Notes: a model not told the origin generated them from the letters alone. A stretch of DNA of 64,000 nt from Gammaproteobacteria bacterium (GCA_018828125.1 JAHJWB010000017.1:1-64000); one strand, 5' to 3'. Positions 28,826-37,078 are shown, counted from the stretch's first letter. Numbers and translations: made by a program.

Positions 28826-29572
28826 TCAATGCCGATGCGCCACCTGCTCCACGTTCGTGCCAGGCCCCTGGCTATATCCCCCCATCGGGCCGCCGGGCGT
28901 ATTCGACGGGGCAGCTGGCGGAGCGCGCCGCACGCGTGGCACCACGCTCAACTGCACGGTGTCCAGCACCGGCCCCGGCACCACGTTCAGTGCCTTGCGC
29001 GGCAAGTCAATCAACTGCTCGGCATGCCACACCCGTACCTGCGCGGCGCCGTCGGGCACGCCGGGGAAGCGGGCAATGCCATCGGCATCGGTCTTCAGTG
29101 TCCAGCCCGAATCCGTCACAAACACATGGCCCCGCATGGAGCCATGCAGGTGGCACGACAAAAGCACCACACCCGCCGTGTCCAGTTTGACCTCGGTGGA
29201 ATTGGCGGGCTTGCCGTCGGATTTGCCCGCCAGGCGCAACTCGAAACCGCTGTTGGCGTTGGCAGCCGCTGCCGACAGGCCTGCCGCTGCGCCACGCACA
29301 TGGTGGTCCCAGCGGTCCTGGTTGGTAAAGCGCACGGTGGCACCGGGTTCGACCACCGTGACGGCGGGTACGAAGCGCATTTTTTCCTGCTCGATGGTGG
29401 GGTTGGCCTGGAGCAAGCTGGGCGGAGTGCCGCCGGTGCCACCGGGGTACACCACCACCACGGCCTCGGGCACGGGCTTACCGTCGCGGTCCAGTACCTG
29501 GATCTGAACATTTCCGGCACTAGCGCTTATCCCTAAAGCGCTGGCAGCTATCAAAAATATAGTGTTCTTCAT
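28826..29572 (-). CDS. Exported cupredoxin-like protein (methylamine-utilisation type)
   Basis: The 248-residue protein has a signal peptide (MKNTIFLIAASALGISASA) that is encoded by repeat copy 6. A cupredoxin-like fold follows, with NQDRWDHHVRG and LLSCHLHGSMRGHVFV giving the His, Cys, His and Met ligands of a type 1 copper site. After about residue 165 a short beta domain (TDADGIARFPGVPDG) and a Gly/Pro-rich tail follow. The gene is last in an operon with the exported globin (13-base gap) and DUF3034. Proteins of this group are often annotated as methylamine utilisation or plastocyanin-like; an electron-transfer or copper-storage role is inferred. Confidence 0.82.
   Translation of the reverse strand: MKNTIFLIAASALGISASAGNVQIQVLDRDGKPVPEAVVVVYPGGTGGTPPSLLQANPTIEQEKMRFVPAVTVVEPGATVRFTNQDRWDHHVRGAAAGLSAAAANANSGFELRLAGKSDGKPANSTEVKLDTAGVVLLSCHLHGSMRGHVFVTDSGWTLKTDADGIARFPGVPDGAAQVRVWHAEQLIDLPRKALNVVPGPVLDTVQLSVVPRVRRAPPAAPSNTPGGPMGGYSQGPGTNVEQVAHRH
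29519..29563 (+). repeat. Dispersed palindromic repeat, copy 6, inside the cupredoxin gene
   Basis: TAGCGCTTATCCCTAAAGCGC, TGGCAGCTATCAAAAATA. Read on the minus strand it encodes IFLIAASALGISAS, the hydrophobic core of the signal peptide. Confidence 0.85.
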
Positions 29573-29585
29573 GGGTCTTTTTTTG

Positions 29586-30068
29586 TCAGCGGATGGTGAT
29601 CACGTCACGGTGCATGGGCGCCAGCAAGGCCAGCAGGCGGTTTTGTTGGGCGAACGGTATGCCCTGGGCATCCATGGCGCCTTGCAGCACCTCGACCAGG
29701 GCGTTGAAATGCCCTTTGTTGATGTCCATGTCGGCATGGGCCGATTTCATGTCAGCGCCTTCATATTTGCAAGGGCCTCCGCTCAACTGGCAGATCTGGT
29801 CGGTCAGGCTTTCTTTGAGGGCCGCAGGCTTGACGTCCTTGAAGTGGCCGCCAATGCGCGGGTCCACCACCAGGCGGTTCACGAAGTCGTCCATCAGGCG
29901 GGTGATGCCGGGCTTTTCGCCCAGAGCCTGGTACAGGCCAGCGGGTGCAGGTGCAGGTGCGGTGGCCGTGACGGGGCTGGTCTGGGCCCAGGCCGGCTGG
30001 ACCAGCAGGCTGCCCAGGGTCATGGCAACGGCGATGGAAAGGGCGAGGGGGGTTTTGGGGTGTGCCAT
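29586..30068 (-). CDS. Exported group 1 truncated haemoglobin
   Basis: The 160-residue protein has a signal peptide (1-28, cleaved at AWA before QTSP), a Pro/Ala linker and a trHb1 globin domain: LYQALGEKPGITRLMDDFV, VDPRIGGHF and the proximal His at 111 in DMKSAHADMDI. Export is unusual for a haemoglobin, which implies haem insertion or a role in the periplasm. Two cysteines (93 and 100, CQLSGGPC) could form a disulfide. GGAG lies 9 bases before the ATG. It sits between DUF3034 and the cupredoxin gene. Confidence 0.88.
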   Translation of the reverse strand: MAHPKTPLALSIAVAMTLGSLLVQPAWAQTSPVTATAPAPAPAGLYQALGEKPGITRLMDDFVNRLVVDPRIGGHFKDVKPAALKESLTDQICQLSGGPCKYEGADMKSAHADMDINKGHFNALVEVLQGAMDAQGIPFAQQNRLLALLAPMHRDVITIR

Positions 30069-30085
30069 GAAATCAATCTCCTCAC

Positions 30086-31018
30086 TCAAAAAGCGACCTG
30101 GGCCGAAAGGTAGTAACCCGTCTGGCGGCGGTTGTTGGTGACACCCGGCGCGATGCGGCCGAGGTCCACATAGGCCAGCGTCAGCGACAGGTTCTTGTTG
30201 GGTGCCCAGGCGATGAAGATGTCCTTCCAGTCGTCCTCGCGCAGCCCTGCACCCAGGCCTGCTGCGGCGCCCAGCGCCTGCAGGTTGTTGGGCTTGAAGC
30301 GGTACTCGGCACCCACGGCCAGGTTCTTGCTGATGAGGTAGGCGATGGAAAACTCGGGCTGCAGGCTGCGGCTGTTTTTGCCGGGAGCGGCAGAGCCAAA
30401 GCCCAGCAGTCCATTCTGGTTGGCGTTGGTGTAGCGCAGCGTGCCGTTCACAAGCAGGCTTTGCGCCAGCAGCAGCTTGGTGGCGCTCACATACACATCG
30501 GTGCCGCTGGTTTTGGTGCCCAGAAAGTCCAACACCGAGCCGAGAGAGCCGGGGCGTGTCTGCTTGTGCTCAATGCCCACAGCGATCTGCGGCATGAAGG
30601 AGTCAGCGTCCAGTACTGCATCGCCCGCGACCTTGACCTTGATGCCGATCACGTCCATCTTGATGTGCTGGCCCGGCGTGATGCCGAAGGGCGCCACGCC
30701 GTTCAAGGCGATGGCGGGAGAGGCATCAAAGTCCTGGCGGGCCAGCGAAAGCTCCACCCGGTCATGAAGCCCCACCGCCACGCCATAGCCCGTGAGGCCA
30801 TAGTCCTGTGTGGCTGCGCGGGTGACGTAGCCGCTGAAGCCCACCTCACCCGCCGTGGCGTTGCTGCCGATGACGGCCCAGGGGGTGAGCCCGCCACCGG
30901 CCGAACCGGCGATGGTGCTGACGCCGCCGGTCAGCAGCAACTTTCCGGTGTCCGCCTGGGCAGAAAGGGTGGCGAGCGTGAGTCCTGCCGTCACCACCAA
31001 CCAACGTGATGTGTTCAT
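30086..31018 (-). CDS. DUF3034 outer-membrane beta-barrel-like protein
   Basis: The 310-residue protein has a signal peptide (cleaved near AQADTGKLLL) and the GKLLLTGGVSTIAGSAGGGL opening typical of DUF3034. Alternating hydrophobic strands and a C-terminal YYLSAQVAF ending in Phe suggest an outer-membrane beta-barrel. It is first in an operon with the globin and cupredoxin genes. An ECF-type site at 31063-31087 precedes it. The function is unknown. Confidence 0.82.
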   Translation of the reverse strand: MNTSRWLVVTAGLTLATLSAQADTGKLLLTGGVSTIAGSAGGGLTPWAVIGSNATAGEVGFSGYVTRAATQDYGLTGYGVAVGLHDRVELSLARQDFDASPAIALNGVAPFGITPGQHIKMDVIGIKVKVAGDAVLDADSFMPQIAVGIEHKQTRPGSLGSVLDFLGTKTSGTDVYVSATKLLLAQSLLVNGTLRYTNANQNGLLGFGSAAPGKNSRSLQPEFSIAYLISKNLAVGAEYRFKPNNLQALGAAAGLGAGLREDDWKDIFIAWAPNKNLSLTLAYVDLGRIAPGVTNNRRQTGYYLSAQVAF

Positions 31019-31062
31019 AGCGGTATTCCTGTGTTTTGTTAAAAAATGCTACTGCGGATAGT

Positions 31063-31087
31063 TACGCACAGGAACTGCAGGTGGATG
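31063..31087 (-). promoter_or_regulatory. Candidate ECF promoter of the DUF3034-globin-cupredoxin operon
   Basis: On the minus strand CATCC (31087-31083), exactly 16 bases, CGTA (31066-31063), 45 bases before the DUF3034 start. The same two blocks with the same spacing precede the sigma-factor and DUF4331 genes. Confidence 0.6.
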
Positions 31088-31142
31088 CAAATTCCAACTG
31101 CACTTCAAGGTCTTTGTATGCAATCGCGGTTCAATCGCGCTG

Positions 31143-32402
31143 TCATCCAGAAAAAACGATCCGCTGGACCGTCCAGTACAGAGACAAAACCAGTAGAGCG
31201 ACCGATCCGCCGCGCACAACCACCGTGCGATACAGCGACCAGCGCACCAAGACCACGGAGACCGCGCACCATAGAGCCACCACCAAAAGCTGGCCTGCCT
31301 CCACCCCCAGGTTGAACCCCGCCAGTGCCCACACCAGCAAGCTGCCAGAGACCCCAGCCTCCACCAGCACTCCGGAAAAACCCAGACCATGTACGAGCCC
31401 GAAACCCAATGCCAGCCATGCGCTTCGCAAGCCCTTGACCGGATACAGGTTCAGCAACGCCGATATTCCAATGCTGATGGCGATTGCCGGCTCTACCCAG
31501 TTACCCGTCACGGTGATCCAACCCAGGCCCGCTAACACCAGCGTGACTGAGTGGCCCAGCGTAAAGCTGGTCACTGTGATCATCAGGGCTTTGATCCCAC
31601 TCTGGCTTGCCCTGTGCCTGGACTCGCCAGAAAACCCAATGACGTTCGAGCGGGTTGAACTGCGTCGCGGCAGCAGGGCGATCGGCAACAACAAAGCCAG
31701 CAGAAAAGCCAAATGGTCGTATCCCTCCAGAATGTGGTGCACGCCTTCAGCAACAAAGTGCAGCATGGTGGCGAAGCCGCCGCGGATTTGGCTGGACTCG
31801 GGAGCGCTCAAAACACCAGGAGATTCCCCCAGTTGCGTGGTGCGTAGATTGGAACTGGAACGCCCGTCCGGCGCCAGCGCAGCAGCCAGCGGCTGTTGGT
31901 TCAGCTCGCCACTCACCAGCAAGCGGTGTGTGGGGTCGATACCCTGCATCAATCGGTAGTTGACTGCCAGGGTTTTGGCACCGGGGCAATCCAGCGCGGA
32001 GGCAAAACGGATATACCGGCCATCAGTGCGCTGCTCCAGCGCTTCAAAACGCCATGCCAAGGGCGTGACCACGTCGCCACACTGCCACTGCACCCCCGCA
32101 CTTATCCACTGGGAGACAGCCGGGGTGGCTTGGCGAATCTCACCCCAAGTGAGTTGCCGGTCTCCATCCGCATCAAGCTGCTCGAGCGCGGCGTCCACAT
32201 CCTTGAGCGCGAGCGACAGTTGCAGGTCCACCGTACCAGAAGGACTTTGTACTGGGGCCCCAGAAGCATCGGACACGCGCAGATAGGCGTCGCTTGCCTT
32301 GTGCGCCCAAGCATTGGTTGCCAGCGCACCTGCGACAACCAAAATAACTCCAAACGCCAGGTTTTTGCAGGCGGTGTTTGTTCGTTGAAGAATCCGCATC
32401 AT
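31143..32402 (-). CDS. HupE/UreJ-like membrane protein with periplasmic EF-hand
   Basis: The 419-residue protein has a signal peptide (about 1-33, ending NAWA) so that the mature chain would begin with His34. A periplasmic domain (34-215) contains a complete EF-hand loop, D77-A-D79-G-D81-R-Q83-L-T85-W-G-E88. The C-terminal part has about seven membrane segments with EGYDHLAFLLALLLP, FTLGHSVTLVLA and FGLVHGLGFSG, the HupE/UreJ permease signatures linked to nickel or other metals. The ATG at 32402 overlaps the stop of the TPR gene (ATGA), implying translational coupling. Confidence 0.88.
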   Translation of the reverse strand: MMRILQRTNTACKNLAFGVILVVAGALATNAWAHKASDAYLRVSDASGAPVQSPSGTVDLQLSLALKDVDAALEQLDADGDRQLTWGEIRQATPAVSQWISAGVQWQCGDVVTPLAWRFEALEQRTDGRYIRFASALDCPGAKTLAVNYRLMQGIDPTHRLLVSGELNQQPLAAALAPDGRSSSNLRTTQLGESPGVLSAPESSQIRGGFATMLHFVAEGVHHILEGYDHLAFLLALLLPIALLPRRSSTRSNVIGFSGESRHRASQSGIKALMITVTSFTLGHSVTLVLAGLGWITVTGNWVEPAIAISIGISALLNLYPVKGLRSAWLALGFGLVHGLGFSGVLVEAGVSGSLLVWALAGFNLGVEAGQLLVVALWCAVSVVLVRWSLYRTVVVRGGSVALLVLSLYWTVQRIVFSG

Positions 32403-33535
32403 CGCGCCCCCTCGGTCTGCCACTTTGCCAGGCGCGCATCCTTAAGCCCGGACTGGAGCAAGGCCTCCCGAACGGCCTGGTGCGCCGACAAATCGCCAGA
32501 TTGTTCGGACGTCCGCAACGCCAGCCACCAGTCCAGAGGCTCTTTTTGCAACGCCAGGTTGGCTTGCGCCGCAATCCAGGCATCCAATGGATCGCCTTGT
32601 AGCCAAAGGGCGAGCAAGGCTCGCTCGCGAGCATGCGTATCCAGGGCCTCACCGCGCGCTGCAATGGCGGCGTAGCGGCCCAGCAGATCGCTCTTCAATA
32701 CCTTCCAGCCAGCGTCATCGATCAAGCGCAGTGCATGCGCGCGCCGCAACAGCACACCCTCACTTTCTGGCTGGTTTTTGAGAACCTCAATCGCTGCGTC
32801 TGCCCGGCTGCGGCGCAGGAGCAGGTCGGCGTAGGCCAGCGCGGTGTAACCATCAGACGCGTCCACCAGGCTGCGGCGGTAAGCAGCGTCGGCCGCGTCG
32901 TCACGACCGGCCCGCTCCTCATTCTCTGCCAGGAGCGAGAAAACCCATGCACGGCTCGGCGAGTCATCCACTTGCATTGCTAATGCAGTGAAACCCTTGC
33001 GCGCTGCATCGTGTTGCCCCTGCAGTGACTTGTTTTCCAGCAAGCATGCAGTCGCATAAAGCGCTGCACCGTACCGCGCCACGTTGCGGCATGCCGCCTC
33101 GGAAGCGGCATAACGCGCAGCCACACGTTCCAGCGTAGCCAGGGTGAGCCAGCCCTGCGCGTGCGCCGGGTTGGCCTGCAACGCACGCTGCAAAGTAGCG
33201 CGCGCTGCAGAAAATTCATGTCGGCTTTGCTCAACGGTAGCCTGCAACACCATCAGGTCGGCAGGTGCATCAGGCTGTCCCCACCAGCGTGCCATTGCGC
33301 CTTGCGCGCGCCCCAAGTAGCGCGGGTCCGACGTATCGCGCGACAGGGTGATCCAGCGGCGAGCGGCCTCAGCTGCAGCCTGGGGCGTGACTGGGGCTGA
33401 ACTTACCCGTGCGGGCAGTTTTTCGATCACCTCGGAATCCAGGCTGGGACGAATATCTTTCGGCACCGCTGCAAGCAATGCACAACTCCAAAGCGCAGCG
33501 CCCAGAGCCAAATACCGGTGAGCAGAGCTTTTCAT
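32399..33535 (-). CDS. Exported TPR-like helical repeat protein
   Basis: The 378-residue protein has a signal peptide (HRYLALGAALWSCALLAAVP) and tetratricopeptide-like helical pairs, for example RATLQRALQANPAHAQGWLTLA and DAADAAYRRSLVDASDGYTALA. It precedes and overlaps the HupE-like gene by four bases. A periplasmic scaffold for the membrane protein is a reasonable inference. No catalytic motif is visible. Confidence 0.8.
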   Translation of the reverse strand: MKSSAHRYLALGAALWSCALLAAVPKDIRPSLDSEVIEKLPARVSSAPVTPQAAAEAARRWITLSRDTSDPRYLGRAQGAMARWWGQPDAPADLMVLQATVEQSRHEFSAARATLQRALQANPAHAQGWLTLATLERVAARYAASEAACRNVARYGAALYATACLLENKSLQGQHDAARKGFTALAMQVDDSPSRAWVFSLLAENEERAGRDDAADAAYRRSLVDASDGYTALAYADLLLRRSRADAAIEVLKNQPESEGVLLRRAHALRLIDDAGWKVLKSDLLGRYAAIAARGEALDTHARERALLALWLQGDPLDAWIAAQANLALQKEPLDWWLALRTSEQSGDLSAHQAVREALLQSGLKDARLAKWQTEGAR

Positions 33536-33600
33536 GTGGTCTTTACGCGAAATGGGGAAGGGTCTGAGAACGCGTTCACGATCTCGCAGGAAAGCAGTGT

Positions 33601-33653
33601 CTGCAGTGTCCCCGATGCGCACGCGCACACGTGCTGTCCCGGGGGCACTGCAG
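33601..33653 (-). other. Long imperfect stem-loop between lipoprotein and TPR genes
   Basis: CTGCAGTGTCCCC at 33601-33613 pairs with GGGGGCACTGCAG at 33641-33653 in 12 of 13 positions, with a 27-base loop. It lies in the 123-base gap between two genes of a likely operon and has no T-run, so it may be an RNA processing or stability element rather than a terminator. Confidence 0.55.
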
Positions 33654-33658
33654 AACCT

Positions 33659-33901
33659 TCAAAGCCGAGAATCAGGCTCTTCGGTTTCGCTGCTGGACAG
33701 CACGATCTGGTTCACCTCCAGAGGCTCAGCGGTTTCCGATGCGCCGCTGGCGACAATCGGCTGAACGTAGCCAAAGGCATTCACTACCACGGGCCCCGCG
33801 CCTGGATCCGCGGTGTTGTCGCTACCGCCTCCGCAGCCTGCAATGGCAAGCAAGGCCGCAGTTGCGAGCGCTAACTGCTGCATTCGAAGTATCTTTTGCA
33901 T
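33659..33901 (-). CDS. Small lipoprotein
   Basis: An 80-residue protein with a lipoprotein signal: ATAALLAIAGCGGGSDNT, Cys at about 23. The mature part is short, acidic and unlike any family I know. AAGGAGC lies 8 bases before the ATG. It begins 17 bases after the DUF4331 stop, so the two are cotranscribed. Confidence 0.75.
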   Translation of the reverse strand: MQKILRMQQLALATAALLAIAGCGGGSDNTADPGAGPVVVNAFGYVQPIVASGASETAEPLEVNQIVLSSSETEEPDSRL

Positions 33902-33918
33902 GGTTTTGCTCCTTCGAT

Positions 33919-35472
33919 TCAGAAGTTCTTGGCGCCAGGCAGGGGTGGATTCACGTACGGAAATGCGGTGCGGTAGTCAGTGGCCTTGGTGCGTGATCCA
34001 TCCACGAACGCCACACCACCCGCAGGTGCGTCTGCAGGATTGCAACCTACCTTCAGCGTGTCTGAAGCACCCGTGACAGTGCACAGCGCTCCCATGGCTA
34101 CTCGTAGGGACACATCTACCACGTCATCTCCCAGGCGCCGACCGTTCGGGAAGCCCGCAGCATCGCCCGCTACGACACCCAAAGAGTTCTGAGCGCTGGC
34201 AGCTGTGGCTGCAATGCCAGTGTTTAGACGCAGCATTTCGGCCAGCGGGCCTCCCGTGCCGAGGGCCGTAACGTTGCCAGGGCGGTTAACCGTAGGCAGG
34301 CCCGTCAGAAATGCGGTCATCAGATCCGTGCGCGGGAAGTTGGTAGGTGCCTTGGCGCCAAACAACACCTCGACCAATGCTGGCAGCGTGGGATGAGTCA
34401 CATAGTCCGCAAAGTTGGCGGCGTCATCCTTGGGCTTGGATGCGTTGAACTTGTCCTTGTCCTTGAGGCCGATTACCACTTCGTTGACCAGCGGCATGCC
34501 CAGGCGCGACACCTGCGTCCATGCGCCTCCCGCCTTTTCGCTGGCTTGCAAACCCGAATCAGGCTTCCCGTTGAGCAATCGAGCTTGACGCAGGCTGGCG
34601 GTAGTCCAGCCACCGATCACTTTTTCGCCCGAAGCAGCGGTCAAGCAGTTGGTGGGCATTTCCACAGCGAGCGAAGTGACGTTCTTGCCGGCGATCTGCC
34701 CGGCGCCAAACGCAGCGGCATTGGACTCGCTCGTGATTACACCTGCGGGCGCATTGACCAGATCAAAAATGGTGCCGAGCGAAACAGCAAAGGGATCTTG
34801 ACGTTGACCGACAAATACCTTGCCGGGGGTGGAGCACCCGGGGATGTTGATGCCATAGACATATTTGCCAGCGTAGGCGTCATATGCTGCTGCGTTGCCC
34901 AGTGACTTCTCTCCGATGTAGTCAACGGGTTTGGTAAAGGTGCTGCCTCCACCCGCCATCGTGATCTGCTCGCGCTTACCCGTGCGGCGATCGCCACGCA
35001 CGATGAACATCTCATACTCTTCGCGGTACGACAGAGGGTCCGATGCGCCACCGCTAATACCACCAGCGTTGCGCAGTGGAATGGCCACTTTCTTTTTTGC
35101 GCCGTCGGCCCCAATGTCCAGCGTGATGCCGTTGCCCGCGTTGTTCAGCGTGTTCTTGAAACGAAACTGTAGCGTGATGTCTTCTGACGCATCGCCGTTG
35201 TTATCGATATGGATCTCGTACAGCGCATTGGAATCGAGGCTGAAATAATTTGGCCCCCCATACGCATCCTGCAAGGGGAGGTAGTTGGCAATCATCGTGA
35301 CAAAAGCCGATCGTCCCGGTTCGTAACTGTTGAACAGATAAAAATCGGCACCATCAACCTTGGGCTGGGTCGTGATGAACGGGGCCTCGCGGTGGCTTGA
35401 TGCCAAACTGACACCCGCAGTGCAAACGGCCATTGCAGCAATTGCAACTAGATTGAGTTTCCTCAAATTCAT
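33919..35472 (-). CDS. Exported DUF4331 protein
   Basis: The 517-residue protein has a signal peptide (about 1-25) and opens its mature part with SSHREAPFITTQPKVDGADF, the hallmark of DUF4331. Further segments include YEIHIDNNGDASEDITLQF and HPTLPALVEVLFG. The function is unknown; family members often sit beside ECF sigma factors. GAGGAG lies 7 bases before the ATG. Base composition is lower in GC than the surroundings (28 and 33 of 60 in lines 35161 and 34441, against 40 of 60 in katE line 25921), which hints at acquisition. Confidence 0.88.
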   Translation of the reverse strand: MNLRKLNLVAIAAMAVCTAGVSLASSHREAPFITTQPKVDGADFYLFNSYEPGRSAFVTMIANYLPLQDAYGGPNYFSLDSNALYEIHIDNNGDASEDITLQFRFKNTLNNAGNGITLDIGADGAKKKVAIPLRNAGGISGGASDPLSYREEYEMFIVRGDRRTGKREQITMAGGGSTFTKPVDYIGEKSLGNAAAYDAYAGKYVYGINIPGCSTPGKVFVGQRQDPFAVSLGTIFDLVNAPAGVITSESNAAAFGAGQIAGKNVTSLAVEMPTNCLTAASGEKVIGGWTTASLRQARLLNGKPDSGLQASEKAGGAWTQVSRLGMPLVNEVVIGLKDKDKFNASKPKDDAANFADYVTHPTLPALVEVLFGAKAPTNFPRTDLMTAFLTGLPTVNRPGNVTALGTGGPLAEMLRLNTGIAATAASAQNSLGVVAGDAAGFPNGRRLGDDVVDVSLRVAMGALCTVTGASDTLKVGCNPADAPAGGVAFVDGSRTKATDYRTAFPYVNPPLPGAKNF

Positions 35473-35521
35473 GGAGATCTCCTCGTGGGTAAGTAGGGAG
35501 GCGGCGCCCCCCACCATCGAC

Positions 35522-35546
35522 TACGGACCCCAAGGCCATTTGGATG
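35522..35546 (-). promoter_or_regulatory. Candidate ECF promoter of the DUF4331 unit
   Basis: On the minus strand CATCC (35546-35542, extended as CATCCAAA), exactly 16 bases, CGTA (35525-35522), 50 bases before the DUF4331 ATG. Confidence 0.65.
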
Positions 35547-35640
35547 TGGTTTTCTTCTTCAGTCCCAATCTTTCTATCGCTGTCATCAAAAACAGCGAGC
35601 AAGAGCAATGCAAATCGGGAAACTACCAATGACAAGATCG

Positions 35641-35680
35641 AAAAAAAATCCGCACTTTCAAATATTCAGTCAAGAGTGCG
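35641..35680 (-). terminator. Rho-independent terminator of the sigma/anti-sigma transcript
   Basis: On the minus strand CGCACT (35680-35675) pairs with AGTGCG (35656-35651), followed at once by GA and eight T (35648-35641). It starts 12 bases after the anti-sigma stop codon and isolates that transcript from the DUF4331 promoter. Confidence 0.75.
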
Positions 35681-35692
35681 CGGCTGCAAGAA

Positions 35693-36487
35693 TCAAGTCT
35701 CTTTCCGAATCAAAGAACCCTTGAAAAGCACGGGCCCGGTGGGACCGGTGGCACTCGGCACTCCGCCGCGCGGCTCTAAGCTGATTGCCAAAGTCGGAAC
35801 TTCTTTCACGTCGCCCTCGTCGGCCGCCAGTTTGAGCAGCTTGTCATGCCCCAACACCCCCAGCGACCGAGGGCCACCGGCTGGCGGCAGTGCCCACAGT
35901 TGCAGCGACTTGTCAGCTCCTTCCTGGAAGCCACCCACACGTTGCAGCACCAGTTGGTTCTTTTTGGGGTCGAAAGTCACAAGCATCGACGCGGCGGCCT
36001 TGTCGTCCGCCAGTACCGCGACGTATTGAATCTGGGGTGCCGCCTGCAACTGCTGCTGCAAGGCGGCAATCTGTGCGCTCGACGTGGTACGAAGCCCGCC
36101 GTTGACCTGTACCCCCACCAGCACCGCAGCCAATGTGGCAACGGCCCCAGTCATCGCGGCGCCACGCCACACCAGCAAGTTGTGCCACCAGCCGCTGGTC
36201 TCCGCGGCAACTGCAGCAGATGTCCTTGCGGCACGCATGGCCTGTTCAGATTGGTCGGCCTGCACCAGGTTGTCGATGCGTGCCCACACAGCGGGGGCAG
36301 GCTGTACGGCAGCTTGCAGTTCGGTCAGGCCAGACCAGCGGGTCTGCCACACCAGGGCGGCGGCGCGCACCGTGGCGTGCTCGCGGGCCAGGGTTTCAAA
36401 GCGGCGGCGTGCGCCACCGCGCAGTGTGCCCAGCGCATAGCTGGCAGCCAGGCGGTCGAGCAGTTCGGGGTGTTGGGTGATGTTCAT
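35693..36487 (-). CDS. RskA-type anti-sigma factor
   Basis: The 264-residue protein has an N-terminal cytoplasmic helical domain (1-85: LLDRLAASYALGTLRGGARR, a typical anti-sigma-K N-terminus), one membrane segment at about 107-128 (GAAMTGAVATLAAVLVGVQV) and a periplasmic RskA domain (LQLWALPPAGGPRSLGVL). No zinc-binding HxxxCxxC is present. It follows the sigma gene by 15 bases. It should hold the sigma factor inactive until an envelope signal releases it. Confidence 0.9.
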   Translation of the reverse strand: MNITQHPELLDRLAASYALGTLRGGARRRFETLAREHATVRAAALVWQTRWSGLTELQAAVQPAPAVWARIDNLVQADQSEQAMRAARTSAAVAAETSGWWHNLLVWRGAAMTGAVATLAAVLVGVQVNGGLRTTSSAQIAALQQQLQAAPQIQYVAVLADDKAAASMLVTFDPKKNQLVLQRVGGFQEGADKSLQLWALPPAGGPRSLGVLGHDKLLKLAADEGDVKEVPTLAISLEPRGGVPSATGPTGPVLFKGSLIRKET

Positions 36488-36502
36488 GGTGACCTTCCGC
36501 GC

Positions 36503-37078
36503 TCAGGCGTACCGCGCCATGCAGGTGCGCAACTGTTCCAGTCCGCGCCGGATCCAGGTCTTGACGGTGCCCAGCGGCAGCTTGAGCTGTTCGGCCAGCT
36601 CGCCGTGGCTCTGGTCGCGCAGGTAGGCCAGGCTGACCACCTCGCGCTGTTTGTGGTCCAGCTTGCCCAGGCACTGGTGCAGGGCAAAGGCCTGTTCGCT
36701 GGCGTCGGCGGCATCCATGGGGTTGGGCGAGTCGCCTTCCAGGATTTGCGCCATATCGTCGTCCAGTTCATTCATCAGGTCAGAGCGGTCGCTGGTGCGT
36801 TTGCGCAGCGCATCCAGCGCACGGCTGCGCACGATGAGCCCCATCCATGCCATGGGCGGGCTGAGCGAGGCACGGTAGTTGCCCGCTCCGCGCCAGATGC
36901 CCATGAACGCCTCTTGCAGCACGTCCTCGGCCGCATCGCGGTTGCGAACAATGCGCAACGCCAAGCCAAAAAGCGGTGACGAGGTGCGCTCGTACAGCTT
37001 TTTCAGCGCGGAGTGGTCCTGCGCGGCGATGCGGTCAAGGAGGTCCATCAGTTCTTGGTCTGGTTGGGGGGTGCTCAT
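36503..37078 (-). CDS. ECF RNA polymerase sigma factor (SigK-like)
   Basis: The 191-residue protein has sigma region 2 (about 24-90; RIVRNRDAAEDVLQEAFMGI) and region 4 (about 137-187; LDHKQREVVSLAYLRDQSHG, then LPLGTVKTWIRRGLEQLR). Together with the RskA-type partner it belongs to the SigK/RskA kind. Its own promoter region carries the CATCC-N16-CGTA site, which suggests autoregulation. Confidence 0.92.
   Translation of the reverse strand: MSTPQPDQELMDLLDRIAAQDHSALKKLYERTSSPLFGLALRIVRNRDAAEDVLQEAFMGIWRGAGNYRASLSPPMAWMGLIVRSRALDALRKRTSDRSDLMNELDDDMAQILEGDSPNPMDAADASEQAFALHQCLGKLDHKQREVVSLAYLRDQSHGELAEQLKLPLGTVKTWIRRGLEQLRTCMARYA

Noticed and set aside
31036-31959. Plus-strand frame opposite the HupE-like gene
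   Set aside because: Low-complexity Ser/Thr/Pro composition and antisense to a clear membrane protein.
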